Shown: positions 35,260 to 47,104 of the stretch, one piece after another
Position numbering within the stretch: position 1 is the first letter of the stretch
Layout of the letters: every line of letters starts with the position of its first letter
Source of the DNA: Linum tenue
Taxonomy: Eukaryota; Streptophyta; Magnoliopsida; Malpighiales; Linaceae
Assembly (NCBI GenBank): GCA_946122785.1
Contig: CAMGYJ010000004.1
Coordinates: forward strand, 11,678,150-11,742,149
Reading direction: 5' to 3'
Length of the DNA stretch: 64,000 nt
Made by a program: the position numbers and the translations under genes
The notes under the pieces: generated by a model
What the model was told of the DNA's origin: nothing
The model's database searches: none
The model's input: only the letters and a program-made list of their open reading frames with translations

Positions 35260-38200
35260 GTACTCGTGCACATTTTGTCATTACGACATAATTAAGAATT
35301 TTATGTTCTTGTATGACTCAACAATCAATGACTCACATGTCCATCAACATTACTTGACATTTGGAGCACGAATCCACCTTATTGTACAATTTGGACTCGG
35401 TAACAGGAGTTCGTAATCGTGCTCGTTTTGGGATTACGGCATAATTAAGCGGTTTATGTGTTTATATGACTTAACCAATCAATGAATCACATGTCCATCA
35501 ACATTACTAGACATTTGGAGCACGAATACAACTTATTGTACAATTTGGACTCGGTAATAAGATTTCGTACTCGTGCACGTTTTGTCATTACGACACAATT
35601 AAGCGGTTTATGTGCTTATATGAGTCAACAATCAATGAATCACATGTCCATCAACATTACTAGACATTTGGAGCACGAATCCACCTTATTGTACAATTTG
35701 GACTCGGTAATAAGAGTTCGTACTCGTGCACGTTTTGTCATTACGACACAATTAAGCGGTTTATGTGTTTATATGAGTCAACCAATCAATGAATCACATG
35801 TCCATCAACATTACTAGACATTTGGAGCACGAATCCAACTTATTGTACAATTTGGACTCGGTAATAAGATTTCGTACTCGTGCTCGTTTTGTCATTATGA
35901 AATAATTAAGCGGTTTATGTTTTTATAAGAATCAAAAATCAATGAATCACATGTCCAACATTACTAGACATTGGGAGCACGAATCCACCTTATTGTACAT
36001 TTTGGACTCGGTAATCAGCGTTCGTACTCGTGCATGTTTTGTCATTACGACACGATTAAGCGGTTTATGTGTTTATACGACTCAACAATCAATGAATCAC
36101 ATGTCCATCAACATTACTAGACATTTGGAGCATGAATCCACCTTATTGTACAATTTCAACTCGGTAATAAAAGTTCGTACTCATGCACGCTTGTGATTAG
36201 GACACAATTAAGTGGTTTAGTCAACACAATTAAGCGGTTTATGTGTTTATATGACTCAACCAATCAATGAATCACATGTCCATCAACATTACTAGACATT
36301 TGGAGCACGAATCCAACTTATTGTACAATTTGGACTCGGTAATAAGAGTTCGTACTCGTGCACGTTTTGTCATTACGACACAATTAAGTGGTTTATGTGT
36401 TTATATGACTCAACCAATCAGTGAATCACATGTCCATCAACATTACTAGACATTTGGAGCACAAATCAACCTTATTGTCCAATTTGGACTCGATAACAAG
36501 AGTTCCTAATCGTGCACGTTTTTTCATTATGACATAATTAAGCGGTTTATGTGTTTATATGACTTAACTAATCAATGAATCACAATGTCATAAACATTAC
36601 TAGACATTTGGAGCACGAATCTAACTTATTGTACAATTTGGACTCGGTAATAAGATTTCGTACTAGTGCTCGTTTTGTCATTGTGACATAATTAAGCGGT
36701 TATGTGTTTGTATGACTCAAAAATCAATGAATCACATATCCATCAACATTACTAGGCACTTGGAGAAAGAATCCACCTTATTGTACAATTTGGACTCGGT
36801 CAAAAGAGTTCGTACTCATGCACGTTTTGTTATTAGGACACAATTAAACGGTTTATGTGTTTATATGACTCAACCAATCAATGAACCACATGTCCATCTA
36901 CAGTAATAGACATTTGGAGTTCAAATCCATCTTATTGTACAATTTGGACTCGGTAATAAGAGTTCGTACTCGTGCACGTTTTGTCATTACGACACAATTA
37001 AGTTATTTATGGGTTTATATGACTCAACGAATCAGTGAATCACATGTCCATCAACATTACTAGACATTGGGAGCACGAATCCACCTTATTGTACATTTTG
37101 GACTCGGTAATCAGTGTTCGTACTCGTGCATGTTTTTTCATTACGACACGATTAAGCGGTTTATGTGATTATACGACTCAACAATCAATGAATCACATGT
37201 CGATCAACATTACTAGACATTTGGAGCATGAATCCACCTTATTGGACAATTTCTACTAGGCAATAAAAGTACGTACTCTTGCACGTTTTGTCATTACCAC
37301 ACAATTAAGCGGTTTACGTGTTCATATGACTCAACCAATCAATGAATCACATGTTCATCAGCATTACTAGACATTTGGAGCACGAATCCAACTTTTTGCA
37401 CAATTTGCACTCAGTAATAAGATTTCGTACTCGTGCATGTTTTGTCATTACGACACGATTAAGAGGTTTATGTGTTTATATGAGTCAACCAATCAATAAA
37501 TCACATGTCCATAAACATTACTAGACATTTGGACCACGAATCCAACTTATTGTACAATTCGGAATCGGTAATAAAAATTCCTACTCATGCACGTTTTGTC
37601 ATTACCACACAATTAAGCGGTTTACATATTTATATGACTCAACCAATCAGTGAATCACATGTCCATCAACATTACTAGACATTTGTAGCACGAATCCTCC
37701 TTATTGTACAATTTGGACTCGGTAACAAGAGTTCGTAATCGTGCACGTTTTGTCATTACGACACAATTAAGCGGTTTATGTGTTTATATGACTTAACCAA
37801 TCAATGAATCACATGTCCATCAACATTACTAGACATTTGGAGCACGAATCCAACTTATTGTACAATTTGGACTCGGTAATAAGATTTCGTACTCGTGCTC
37901 GTTTTGTCATTGTGACATAATTAAGCGGTTATGTGTTTATATGACTCAACAATCAATGAATCACATGTCCATCAACATTACTAGACATTTGGAGCAAGAA
38001 TCCACCTTATTGTACAATTTGGACTCGGTAATAAGATTTCGTACTCGTGCACGTTTTGTCATTACGACACAATGAAGCGTTTATGTGTTTATATGAGTCA
38101 ACCAATCAATGAATCACATGTCCATCAACATTACTAGACATTTGGAGCACGAATCCAACTTTTTGTACAATTTGGACTCGGTAAGAAGAATTCGTACTCG

Positions 38201-39030
38201 TGCACATTTTATCATTACGACATAATTAAGCATTTTATGTGCTTGTATGACTCAACAATCAATGACTCCCATGTCCATCAACATTACTTGACATTTGGAG
38301 CACGAATCCACCTTATTGTACAATTTGGACTCGGTAATAAGAGTTCGTACTCGTGCACGTTTTGTCATTACGACCTAATTAAGCGGTTTATGTGTTTATA
38401 TGACTTAACCAATCAATGAATCACATGTCCATCAACATTACTAGACATTTGGAGCACGAATCCAAATTATTGTACAATTAGGACTCGGTAATAAGATTTC
38501 GTACTCGTGCTCGTTTTGTCATTGTGAAATAATTAAGCGGTTATGTGTTTGTATGACTCAACAATCAATGAATCACATATCCATCAACATTACTAGGTAT
38601 TTGGAGAAAGAATCCACCTTATTGTACAATTTGGACTCGGTAACAAGAGTTCGTAATCGTGCACGTTTTGTCATTACGACATAATTAAGAGGTTTATGTG
38701 TTTATATGACTTAACCAATCAATGAATCACATGTCCATCAACATTACTAGACATTTGGAGCACGAATCCAACTTATTGTACAATTAGGACTCAGTAATAA
38801 GATTTCGTACACGTGCTCGTTTTGTCATTGTGACATAATTAAGCGGTTATGTGTTTGTATGACTCAATAATCAATAAATCACATATCCATCAACATTACT
38901 AGGCATTTGGAGAAAGAATCCATCTTTTTGTACAATTTGGACTCGGTAATAAGAGTTCGTACTTGTGCACGTTTTGTCATTACGACACAATTAAGTTATT
39001 TATGGGTTTATATGATTCAACGAATCAGTG
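35260..39030. repeat. 154-bp satellite array, about 24 units
   Basis: Tandem units of 150-155 bp are recognised by CACATGTCCATCAACATTAC, GGAGCACGAATCCA, TTTGGACTCGGTAA and CGTTTTGTCATTACGACA. One unit near 36200 is about 175 bp because of a short internal repeat. The repeated open frames of about 60 residues across it are by-products of the tandem structure. Certain unit variants recur: the unit at 35310 resembles that at 38240, and 36960-37035 resembles 38960-39030. The first base of the array follows LTR4 directly; the last is next to the LINE at 39031. Confidence 0.95.
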
Positions 39031-40621
39031 GAAGCATATGGGTTTCCCGACTGTGTTTATCGAGTGGATACAGGGTTGTCTTGGTTCTGCTTTCTTCAGT
39101 ATCAGTTTGTATGGTTCGTTATTTGGTTTCTTTCAGGCTAAGAAAGGTGTTAGGCAGGGGGACCCTCTTTCCCCCTACCTCTTCACTATAGCCATTGAAC
39201 CATTATCGAGAATGTTGGATGTTGCTGCCAGTTCTAAACGGATTCCCTATCACCCTCAGTGTCGATCAATAGGTTTGACGCACCTCTGCTTTGCGGATGA
39301 CCTATTGATTTTCACTGAGGGGTCAGCAGCTGCTTTGGTACAGATTAAGAGTTTGTTAAATGATTTCTATCTGCTTTCGGGCTTAAGATGTAATCCTCAG
39401 AAGTGCGAAGTTTTCTTTGGAGGGCAAGCACATGTATATAAGGCGAATGCTATTGAGCTGTCTGGATTTGCAGAAGGACATTTGCCTGTGAGATACTTAG
39501 GGCTCCCGTTAATTGCTGGTCGGTTGTCAACTAGGGAGTGTGAAGTGTTGGTGGACAGGTTAACGAGTAGAATTCGTTCATGGAAAGCTAGCAAGCTTTC
39601 TTATGCGGGAAGACTCCAGCTAATCTCATCGGTGTTGTACTCTTTGGTGCAATACTGGATGAACATTTTCATTTTGCCTAAAAAGGTTTTAGACCTTATT
39701 CACAAGATCTGTTCAGATTTCTTATGGCATGGGGAAGGTACAAGGCGAGCGAAAGTAGCTTGGGATTTGGTGGCTCTGCCTAAGAGGGAAGGAGGTATGG
39801 GTCTGAAAGATCTAGGGAGTTGGAACATGGCATGCATGGCTAGGTTATTGTGGCTTATCTTGCTGCAAAGCGGTAGTTTTTGGGTTGCTTGGCTGCAGCA
39901 GCACAGACTGAAGGGGAGATCAATCTGGAATCTGCCTCAATCTCAGTCTGGTTCGTGGATCTGGAGGAAGCTTCTCAAGTCCAGAAGCTGGTTCCAATTT
40001 AGATTGGACACTGATGCGGAAGGCAGAGTCCTCTGGGAAGGACATCCGATGCCAAGATTCGTGGTGCAGAAGATTTGGGACTCAATCAGGCCTAAGGGCG
40101 CGCGGGTAGAGTGGTGGAAGCTGTTATGGAATAAACATGTTATTCCAAGAAACAGGGTGGTAGCTTGGTTAATAATTTTGAACAGGATTACTACACGAGA
40201 CAAGCTCAAGCAATGGGGCAAACTGTCTGATTCTGTGTGTGTTTTGTGTCAGGCAGAGGAGGAAACTCGTAACCACTTATTCTGCAGGTGTGCTTATGCG
40301 TTGGCTTTCTTTGCAGTAGCTTTTGATGTGCACAGGTGGCCGAATGACTGGGACAGCCTTTTGAGGTGGTTATGTCGAAGATGCAATAGAGAAGGCAGCA
40401 GTGGAATGGTTTGGAGTGCGATCTGGTGCTGGTGTGTGAGTGTTATTTGGAAGGAGCGGTGTGCTCGGATGTACAGGGATGAGCAGAGATCGGTGGAGGA
40501 AACAAAGAGGCGATGGGTTGCTGATTTTAACCTTTTTGTGATGGGCAGACCGGATTTCCGGTTGGAAATTTTGAAGATCCCCCAATTGAGTAGCCTACTA
40601 TATGCAGTAGAGGCAGTTTAA
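39031..40621 (+). pseudogene. LINE ORF2, carboxyl half of reverse transcriptase and zf-RVT domain
   Basis: This continues the RT cut at 6335, after a repeated GAAGC. The visible blocks are motif B with Arg-Gln-Gly-Asp-Pro-Leu-Ser-Pro-Tyr-Leu, motif C with Phe-Ala-Asp-Asp (catalytic Asp pair, at about 39293-39304), a GLRCNPQKCEVFF block and Tyr-Leu-Gly-Leu-Pro-Leu. They are followed by the zf-RVT region typical of plant LINEs, with Trp-Trp, Arg-Asn-Arg-Val-Val-Ala-Trp and Cys-Val-Leu-Cys...His-Leu-Phe-Cys. The stop is at 40619-40621. The frame that opens at 38963 starts in satellite DNA and is not the native start. The half is intact but separated from its amino half, so it cannot make a functional enzyme. 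Confidence 0.9.
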
Positions 40622-40747
40622 GAGTAGTTTCTGTTTATGGTTTGTAAGCAGATTGTAGAGCATTGGGCTCTTTGTTTTTTGGAGGGTCCTGTTTTATCAG
40701 GCTGCGCTTAATAAAAGTTTCGCTAATTACCGAAAAAAAAAAAGTGA

Positions 40748-41959
40748 AATTCATACTTTGATTTTCAAAACATAGATAAAAAGTGAAATTTGCCAATTCC
40801 TATACCCTAACCATATATCTCATACTCTACACCACATTCCTTGTACCCTAACCACGTAGCATAAACATAAATTAAAAAGGGATCTCCTCCCATTAAAGAC
40901 TTCAAATGAACCGTCAAAACCATCAATATCTTATACCCTAACCATATACACGCTAAACCATATGTACCTTATACCATATACGCTAATCATATACTTTATA
41001 CCCTAAACAACGAACCGTCAAAGGTTACTTAGCAAGTTTAGAATAATTGTTGTAACTAATGGTTAATTTATTTATTAGCCCATAAACAATTACATACATA
41101 TACATTAGCCTTCAAAGCATATAAGAATAAATTTAACTAGTCATGCCCTCCATATAAAAATTAAAGATTAATAATTCAAAGGCTAAAATTTTGAAAAATC
41201 AAAAAAATTAAAAACACCAATTTATTTCATTCTTTCTTTTCACAAAAAAAAAATACTAAAATTTCTCCCTCCTTCTTTCTCCTTCCATAAATTAGAAACA
41301 CTCAATTTTCCGTTCTCTTTCTCTTCTATAAAATTGAAAGAACTAAATTTTCTCTTCCTTCCTTCCACAAAAAGTTGAAGACTCAAAATTTCTCTCCTTA
41401 TTTATTTTTCATAATAAAAGAACCAAATTTTCCCACTTTTTTCTCTTCCCACTAATCAAAACCACCAAAATTCTCACTTGTTTCTTTTCTAAAAAATTCA
41501 AAAAACAAAATTTCTCTCTTATTTCTCTTCCCAAAAAATTGAATACACCAAAATTTCCTCTTCTTATAAAAACATCAAATTACCAAATACATTAATTTAC
41601 TTTATTTATATTTAAGTGATAATTTTATTGAATAGTTAAATTAACCAAAATTTTCATTTATATATTATATTAATATTGTCCATGATCCCAATTATTAATT
41701 CTTCATTATTAATATTGACATTATGTTGTTTATATTTTATATTTACTTTTTTAATTTTTTTAAAGAACTTAATGTTCAAGTGATTTTCATGTTTTAATTT
41801 TTGTAATTTTCTTAAAATACATAATATCAAGTGAGTTTCATATTTTTTAAATTCCCTACACGAAATGAAAAAATAATTTTACTTAAGTTTAGAATGAAAA
41901 ACGTTATTTTGAAAAACTATGTATTGTATATTATAATAATTATTCAAGTGGATTATGTG
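40748..41959. other. right interior of the shell element, no gene
   Basis: AT-rich sequence with ATACCCTAACC repeats (40800-41010) matching the left side of the LINE. It also contains repeated short blocks of the type AAAATTCTCTCTTC...CACAAAA (about 41220-41560), which look like a degenerate tandem repeat. No coding frame. Confidence 0.6.
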
Positions 41960-42130
41960 AAGTTCGGGTTGAGTCGGGTTTGGGTCAATTGTGTTCGGGT
42001 TAATCGGGTTGCGGGTTAGTCGGGTGGCAGGTTAGTTGGGTTGCGGGTCGGGAGGGTTGCAGGTTGTTGACTTTTAATCAATTCGGGTTGCGGGTCGGGT
42101 TGATCGGGCGGGTTAATCGGGTCGGGCTAT
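41960..42130. repeat. subterminal GGGTTGCGGGTT repeats, right end of shell
   Basis: The same G/T-rich units as at 4330-4560, ending in TCGGGCTATGTTTTGACACC. They mark the second end of the hAT-like shell. Confidence 0.7.
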
Positions 42131-42142
42131 GTTTTGACACCT

Positions 42143-42190
42143 GGACCTGGATACTTCTTCGTGGGCTTAGGCTGGCCCAATGCCCTTGAC
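42143..42190. other. duplicated segment copy 1, middle part
   Basis: ACTTCTTCGTGGGC and CTGGCCCAATG correspond to CTTCTTCGCTGCGC and CCGGCCCAATG at 52982-53014. This small piece lies between the two DNA-transposon insertions. Confidence 0.65.
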
Positions 42191-43235
42191 TAGGACTTGA
42201 AGTTTGGTACTGGTATTTGGGATATACCGAATACCGTACATAGTTTGTCTATATTTGGTATTACCGAATACACGTATTATTTCCTGAGATTGTGATTGGG
42301 ATTGAATTTCAATTGTTATTCGATATTAGGGATTACGGGATTGGGATCGGTATATACCGAAATACAAATCAATACCGAAATATAAGTTAGTGTGTATTTT
42401 ATCCTCTCAACTAGACTATCTCATTCATTACTGAAGAACACGAATGTATTGCAAACTGATATCCTTTATTAATAACGATAAAGAACCTTAAATACTCGGT
42501 GTTTGAACACCATCTCAACACCTCACACAATCTGCAGCCCTACTAATCAGCTTGCATGACCTATACTGACCCTGGAATCTCTCAACAAACCATAACAACC
42601 TACTTGACTCAACTACACAAACTGAAAAACAATGAGGATCAAATAAACACTTAGCCACAACACGACTTGGCTTTATTTCACAGACACATACCATTTTAAT
42701 GAAACGGCGCCGCTTCAGGATGACAGCAGTAGTCTTCACACAATTCTAATCCGAATAGGCGAAGGATTCCAGCTTCAGTTCAGAATTCCCAAGAACTACT
42801 ACATGACCCTCAACCACCAAGAGTGTCATTTAATTATACATATATCATTTCATCACTATTAATAGTTGTCTCTCTACCTCCAATTCGTCAAGTTAACGAT
42901 TACCAATGACAAGAACCTGAGATGTCTCCTCCCCTCCATTCTTCTTAATAATATCCTAATTCAAGACTCTTTGCTTAGTCATTTCCCCCTAAATTAAACA
43001 GTTAAATTTCATTTATATATTTAATTATTAATTACAAAGGTAATTAATTTTGTATTCGATAATACCGATTGGGATGCCAAAGTACCGATTGGGATATCGA
43101 AATATTTAGAGATTGGGATTGGGATACCGAAATTATTTAGGGATTGAGATTGGGATTGACTTTAGGTGGTAATTCGGTATTTGGAATTTCAGTATTTGAT
43201 ATTGGGATACCGATACCGTACCTATTTTCACCCTA
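42191..43235. mobile_element. hAT-like non-autonomous element with ACCGATACC repeats
   Basis: The ends are loosely inverted: TAGGACTTGAAGTTTGGTAC on the left, and TAGGGTGAAAATAGGTACGG read inward from the right. The flanks CCCTTGAC and CCCTAGAA match at six of eight positions, consistent with an old 8-bp target duplication. Both subterminal regions repeat GGGATACCGA and ATACCGAAAT. The paralogous empty site at about 53015-53025 lacks it. No transposase is present. A probable solo LTR lies inside. Confidence 0.6.
42432..43000 (-). mobile_element. probable copia-type solo LTR inside the hAT-like element
   Basis: On the minus strand the 569 bp begin TGTTTAATTTAGGGG and end CATTCGTGTTCTTCA, a typical end of plant Ty1/copia LTRs. 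A GC-richer core with TATTTAAGG is followed by sequence resembling an LTR R-U5 part. The flanking 5-bp sequences do not match, so the boundaries are uncertain. The minus-strand frame of 74 residues inside is not a known protein. Confidence 0.4.
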
Positions 43236-43472
43236 CCCTAGAAGGTGAGAATGGGGAACTGGAGAGTGAGTGGTGAGTTGACTAGCAGAGGGATAAGAAG
43301 CTTGTACACGTGGCGTCAGACAAAGATTGCCGTTGATTCTTTCTGAAAATTGTATTTTCCGTTCGAAATTTTCTTCCATTAATCTCGAAATTTGGCCTGA
43401 AGTGGAAATTGAAAATGATGGTTTACAATGTGAATGTTCATATCTACAGCTAGCTCGTACGAGTTAGACGGG
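43236..43472. other. duplicated segment copy 1, right arm
   Basis: It matches 53025-53240 with landmarks GAGAGTGAGTGGTGA, TTGACTAGCAGAGGGATAAG, AATCTCGAAATTTGGCCTG and CTCGTACGAGT. Copy 1 has a G-box-like CACGTGGC at about 43313; in copy 2 this is AACGTGGC. The segment may be an old promoter region, but no attached gene is seen. Confidence 0.7.
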
Positions 43473-43684
43473 ACAATACATTTATTCTTGATATTACAGC
43501 AATTCAAAACAAAAGTAGGGGTGCGGATAGTATAACAACACAGAATGTGTTGTTACCGTAACCACAAGGTTCATTAAGGGCAAGAATGTAAAACACACAA
43601 AAAATAATATAATTAAAATCTAAATTATTCTCCCGTAACGTGGTATGTCTCTCTCCCTCCACAGCACAGTAGCGCCTAGGGGTG

Positions 43685-43905
43685 GGAATCGGTCGGTAAA
43701 CGGTAAATTGGTTACCGAATTTACCGGTTTCGGTATACCGACACTGGCAAAACCGTTTACCGTTTACCGATACCGGTTTGCAACCGGTTTACCGATTACC
43801 GAATTACCGGTAAACGGTTGCAAACCGGTTTACCGAATTACCGCAATGGCGACGTAGGGGCGGGTTTTCGGTTCGGTTTACCGAAAATTTACCGAAACCG
43901 AATTT
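43685..43905. repeat. hAT subterminal TTTACCG repeats, left end
   Basis: Many direct and inverted copies of TTTACCG, GGTAAACGG and AACCGG within 220 bp. Such clusters in hAT elements are the usual transposase-binding region; binding here is inferred. Confidence 0.8.
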
Positions 43906-44394
43906 CTGTTGGTGGGGAATATGTTGTAATATTTTGATTTTTCTTAGTTTTTTTTCTTCATTTTTGTAATTAATAATTTATAACATTTTTTAGGCCTATA
44001 CTTACTTACATTCATGTATCATTTGTAACTCTTATTTATAATATTTTTCTTCATGATGTATGTAATATTTGTGAATAATGAAGCATATGTTATATGTTAA
44101 TGCCATAAGTTATAACTTAATATTTGAGTTCAAACACTAAGTTGCTATCTATTATTTATTAATCTATTTAATTTAACATAAGTTCAAAGGGTCAACAATC
44201 ATGATTCATGAATCAACATCAACTCTCATCAAGCATCATCATTCATCAAATATTCAAATTCATCAAACGACAATTCGACAAACATCGTCAAATCAAATTC
44301 AAAGGGACAATCATAATGTCTAAATTCAACACAAGTTCAAAGTCCAAACTTAAAAAATTAAAATAGACAACCAAATAAGTTAATAACCAATAGC

Positions 44395-44672
44395 TCATGC
44401 TCCTCCTTCTCCGGTAGAACTTGTAGCACCTGCACCACCAACATTTGCACAACCTTTCTTCTTCAAAGTCCTAAGAAGAGTATCATCGGGATCATCATCG
44501 GCATCTTGGTTCATGTCTTCGTCGAACTCGGTGGATTCTTCATCATCACCCTCCTCCTCCTCTTCCTCCTCCTCCTCCTCCTCCTCATCATCATCAACCC
44601 CAACAAAAGATCCATGTGTTGAGCTTGGGATGTCACTTGAAGCTTCCACTCGAGATTGGAAAGTATTAGTAA
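44395..44672 (-). pseudogene. acidic C-terminal exon of the hAT transposase gene
   Basis: After an acceptor (TGCACTAG before 44672) a frame runs to the stop at 44395. It contains a long Asp/Glu run (about residues 40-60 of the frame that opens at 44694) encoded by a CTC-type trinucleotide repeat at 44550-44597, then a Gly/Ala/Ser-rich tail. The donor GAAAGTG/GTAAG at 44779/44778 gives a 106-nt intron, and joining keeps the frame of the dimerisation-domain reading. Two in-frame TAG codons (44851-44849 and about 44800) lie upstream of the donor. So this exon either encodes a former C-terminal extension now cut off by stops, or is 3' UTR. Confidence 0.5.
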
Positions 44673-44848
44673 CTAGTGCAAATAAAATACACAAATGTTA
44701 GTATGTTACTAATGGAATGGTTTAAAATTTAAATCGTACAGAGTATAGACAAATTAGAATAATAAATTGAATTCTTACCACTTTCATAATCGATTGTCTA
44801 TTGATCTTCTTCCTTATCATTCAGTTCATCTGCAGTCTTTCCATTTTC

Positions 44849-47104
44849 CTATCTTATCCAATCTTCAGCACATATCAATGCCTCCACAATGTTTGGGCTT
44901 AAAGAGGACCTGAAAGGACTAAGAACTCGACCTCCACAACTGAAAGCAGACTCCGATGCAACAGAGGAGACTGGAACTGCTAATATATCCCTAACCATCT
45001 CTGAAAGAATGGGATATCTAACACTGTTCCGAGCCCACCACTTCAGAATATCAAACTTCCGATCATCAATCTCCTCATTAATAGCATCACCAATATCTCT
45101 CAAATACTGCTCCAACTCACCAGAACCTCGACCAACCCTCTCAATTTGCTCCTTTCTCTTCTGCTGGAACCGAGCTTCAATGCGGACTCCACAGAAAAAG
45201 ATCCGTCACTAGTCTCAGTCGGAGTAGTAGTCTGGGTAGTAGGCACAGAAACAGAGGATGAAGTTGCATACTTCATCTTGTAGACATCGTACAATGCAAT
45301 CATCTCCTTCTTTACTTCATCTGCCAAAGCTTCCCCTTTTGAGATCCCATACATTTCCTCCAACATCATAGTCAAATAGTCTAGCTTACGCCTGGGATCC
45401 AGCACACAGGCCATGTAAACTATCCTATTTATCCTAATGTTTTCCTCGTCAGCAACATAATTCTCAAACCAATACTTTCTCACCTTTGCCTCTATTCCCA
45501 ATGCCATTCTTTGTATCTGACTATCTGTATCTTTCTTCAATTTTGCTATCACTTCATGAATATCCACAATGGCTTTGCAGAAAGTATGTGCAGTGACATA
45601 TGATGTTCCTAATACAAAGAAAAATTTACCGACATTAGTATAAATAATATAACTAGACATCATTCAATTTAATTTTAAAATTTGAAAGTTATTAGTTCAT
45701 ATACCTGATACACGAAGAGTAAGCTCATAGAAGAACTTCAGGTACTTCATGAGCCGCCTAATACTGCTCCAATCATCTTCAGTTGGAAGACCCTTCTTTG
45801 AATCCACATACTCTCGAAAGGAAGAATCAGTAGGACTAGCATACATGAACGTAAAAACCTGCTCAAACCTCTCCGCAGAATCCAACATCAGATAGGTGGA
45901 ATTCCACCTAGTCGGAACATCCAAAGAAAGCAGTCTTTTCCCATCCATCTCCAGATACTCAATGCCTTTCTTGAACTTTGCCATCCGAGCTGGGGATGAC
46001 TTCACCCATTTCACGCAATCCCTTACCCTCTCCACAGCATCTCCAACCTCCTTCAATCCATCAGAAACAACCAGATTGATGATATGTGCCACACATCTAT
46101 ACTGCAAATACTTCCCTTCTAGCAAATCTGTTCCCCACCCCTTCATTCTCATGCACTGAACAAGAACATCATTCGAACTGGCATTATCCATTGTCATGCA
46201 AAACAAACTCTTCACTTTCCATTCATGTAAACACTTCTCCAAAGTATCTGCAATATCCTTCCCCGTGTGACTAGTAATGGGAACAAAGCTAATAATCCTC
46301 TTCTGCAACTTCCAAACATCTCCAATAAAATGTGCAGTCACACACATAAAATTCAGGTTATTATCACTAGTCCATGTATCTGTAGTGATAGATATTCTTC
46401 CTTTGCACTTTGAGTTAAAAAACTCAATCAATATCTCTTTCTTCTCCAGAAAAATGACATAACAATCAGATCTTATTGTTTGTCTTCCTGGTATCACAAA
46501 CAAAGGCTGAGCTGTTGCCATAAATCTCCTAAACCCCTCCCTCTCAACAAATCTAAACGGAAGCTCATCCAAGATTATCATCATAGCTAATGCATTTCTA
46601 GATTTGTTCTGATCAAACTTCCATGGAGGAAGAGAGCCTACCTCACCATCTCCACTTCCAGGTTGATAATTCAATACCGACTGACCACTAGCTTCCTTCG
46701 CCTTCCTCTCGCACATTATGTGATGACTCTTCAAACCACTAGTCCCATTGAAGGTTGAATGAGCTTTGATCATCCCTCCACACCGTTTGCATTTGCCGTA
46801 TGGGTAGTCATCAACTAGCACACGGGTGTAAGGAATCCACCACTTAGATTTTGACTTCTTCCCCTTCCCCTTCTCAATTTTCTTCTGTACACCAGGTACC
46901 TCAACAGATGGTGGAGGATTTGCTGTAGATGGAGCAGGATTTGCCTCAGGAGGTGGATTTGCTGCAGCTGCAGGTGTATTTGCAGTAATGGAAGGTGTGC
47001 TACTAGTCGAAGCCTTCCCTTTTTTTGAAGAGCTTCGAGGAGGTAGAGAACTAGCTTTCTTCTTCTTACTACCTCCTCCACGGCGTCCAGCAAAAGCTTT
47101 CGTC
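44849..47104 (-). pseudogene. hAT transposase, one frameshift
   Basis: The domains in order, starting at an acceptor (TTTTGTAG before 47104): a Ser/Pro/Ala-rich leader, then a BED-type zinc finger (Cys-Lys-Arg-Cys...His-His...Cys, about 46796-46712). The RNase-H-like core follows, with Thr-Asp-Thr-Trp-Thr-Ser, Met-Asp-Asn-Ala-Ser-Ser-Asn-Asp, Cys-Val-Ala-His-Ile-Ile-Asn-Leu and Thr-Arg-Trp-Asn-Ser-Thr-Tyr. A 95-nt GT-AG intron (45704-45610/45609) interrupts Leu-Arg-Val-Ser-Gly and joins in frame. After a DUF4413-like part the reading shifts by one base near 45178. The C-terminal dimerisation domain continues in another frame (Ser-Val-Ala-Ser-Glu-Ser-Ala-Phe-Ser, stop at 44849). The enzyme would cut and rejoin the element's ends in the nucleus, but the frameshift should inactivate this copy. 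A sequencing error cannot be excluded. Confidence 0.9.

Larger units (their letters stand above)
5265..40739 (+). mobile_element. 5'-truncated L1-type LINE, split by a 32.7-kb insertion
   Basis: The LINE ends in a poly-A run at about 40733-40743 and is flanked by AAAAGTGA at 5257-5264 and 40740-40747, a plausible target duplication that overlaps the poly-A. Its own sequence is 5265-6335 plus 39031-40739, about 2.8 kb. It lacks the endonuclease domain and ORF1, so it is a usual 5'-truncated copy. The two halves join in frame at a single GAAGC. ORF2 is therefore open from the truncation to its natural stop, suggesting the LINE was young when it was interrupted. A 3' UTR of about 118 bp precedes the poly-A. 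Confidence 0.85.
4315..42142. mobile_element. old hAT-like transposon shell, interrupted by a LINE
   Basis: The outer ends are inverted: TAGGTGTCAA at 4315 and TTGACACCT ending at 42142. Both subterminal regions (4330-4560 and 41960-42130) are built of degenerate GGGTTGCGGGTT and GGGTCGGG repeats, as in many plant hAT-type elements. Without the LINE and its contents the shell is about 2.3 kb. No transposase is visible, so it is non-autonomous or decayed. I cannot find a clean 8-bp target duplication; CTGGTCTT on the left and CTGGACCT on the right are similar but imperfect. The paralogue at 52978 shows the region without it. The superfamily call is inference from TIR style. Confidence 0.55.

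Noticed and set aside
12405..35264. Target duplication for the minus-strand LTR array
   Set aside because: GTTTC before 12410 and GTACT after 35259 match at only three of five bases, and the flanks are unrelated (gag remnant and satellite).
35228..38419. Repeated open frames of 60-111 residues in the satellite
   Set aside because: They recur with the 154-bp unit, shift frame from unit to unit and have no codon bias or domain; they are products of the tandem repeat.
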